This document shows, piece after piece, positions 63,831 to 64,000 of a DNA stretch of 64,000 nucleotides (position 1 is its first letter; each line of letters begins with the position of its first letter). The position numbers and the translations under genes were made by a program. The stretch is from positions 248,001 to 312,000 of the forward strand of contig NZ_LWID01000001.1 in assembly GCF_029783845.1 (NCBI RefSeq), in the 5' to 3' direction. The notes beneath the pieces are model-generated. The model was given only the letters and a program-made list of their open reading frames with translations. It was not told where the DNA came from and searched no databases. The DNA comes from Volucribacter amazonae. GTDB taxonomy: Bacteria; Pseudomonadota; Gammaproteobacteria; Enterobacterales; Pasteurellaceae.

Positions 63831-64000
63831 TACGCTATTGATTTTAAATTAAAGTGCGGTTAGTTTTTTAAGTATTTTTACTAGTGTTTTTTCTCCATTG
63901 GGTAAGCGACTTCTTTATTATTATAAATAAAATAAGTTGTCCCCTTTGATAAAGGAGCTATAACTATTAGCAAATTGGAAAAGATTAAAAAATCTCACAA

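Noticed and set aside
1..64000. tRNA and rRNA genes
   Set aside because: No cloverleaf with the T-loop GTTCAANNC pattern and no rRNA-like stretch was recognised by eye; a tRNA scan would settle it.

Overview
The window is Pasteurellaceae chromosome. The 9-bp Haemophilus-type DNA uptake sequence (AAGTGCGGT or its complement) occurs about thirty times, singly and as inverted pairs, and the AT-rich housekeeping genes (lpoA-yraN-diaA-dolP, nrdR-ribD-degS-yfbR, apt-dnaX, ybaB-recR, sucABCD, mog-glnB-perM, dnaK-dnaJ) are all of the gammaproteobacterial type. The Actinobacillus-type uptake word was not seen. I cannot name the genus.

Layout. 1-8.9 kb: start of pqiA, a methyltransferase and tyrP, a YczE-like membrane protein, then nucleoside uptake and breakdown (nupC, deoB, deoD, with a PurR/LacI-type operator just before deoB), djlA and dusC. 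9-16.4 kb: a family 5 solute-binding lipoprotein, ridA, rsmI, and the envelope cluster lpoA-yraN-diaA-dolP plus two small genes. 16.4-32.7 kb: yfbR-degS-ribD-nrdR, uup, apt, dnaX (with an A10 slippage site), ybaB-recR, hmp, an EamA transporter, and divergent uvrA/ssb sharing a LexA box. 49.3-64 kb: sucABCD, mog-glnB-perM, dnaK-dnaJ (heat-shock promoter), a DUF945 protein and mltB.

The accessory island lies between ssb and sucA (about 32.8-48.9 kb). It has low GC, few uptake sequences and many broken genes. Its left third is defence-like: a decayed IS1016-type element, a two-gene operon (unknown 352-residue protein plus a HEPN-like abortive-infection-type protein), a broken AAA/DUF4143 ATPase, and an Abi_2 (AbiD/AbiF) HEPN protein. 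Immediately upstream of the Abi_2 gene is a strongly structured non-coding stretch ending in an intrinsic terminator. This looks like the RNA partner of an RNA-regulated HEPN toxin and is the most interesting object here. Next come a broken MarR/ABC membrane-domain pair and an 8-kb minus-strand graveyard of Rhs tip cassettes: at least four recognisable or decayed copies of the Rhs core end, each followed by different toxin or immunity-like genes. One tip is Ntox16-like and one resembles a permuted papain (LRAT/NlpC-type) fold but is frameshifted. The full-length Rhs gene is missing; an IS1-type transposase fragment and a SUFU-type immunity gene close the island.

Three dispersed repeat families run through the ordinary DNA. 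The first is a 106-bp palindromic element closely resembling neisserial Correia elements, four full copies plus fragments. The second is an inverted AGAGGACAG repeat. The third is a hairpin repeat with compensating stem changes. An internally deleted IS1016 derivative is also present.
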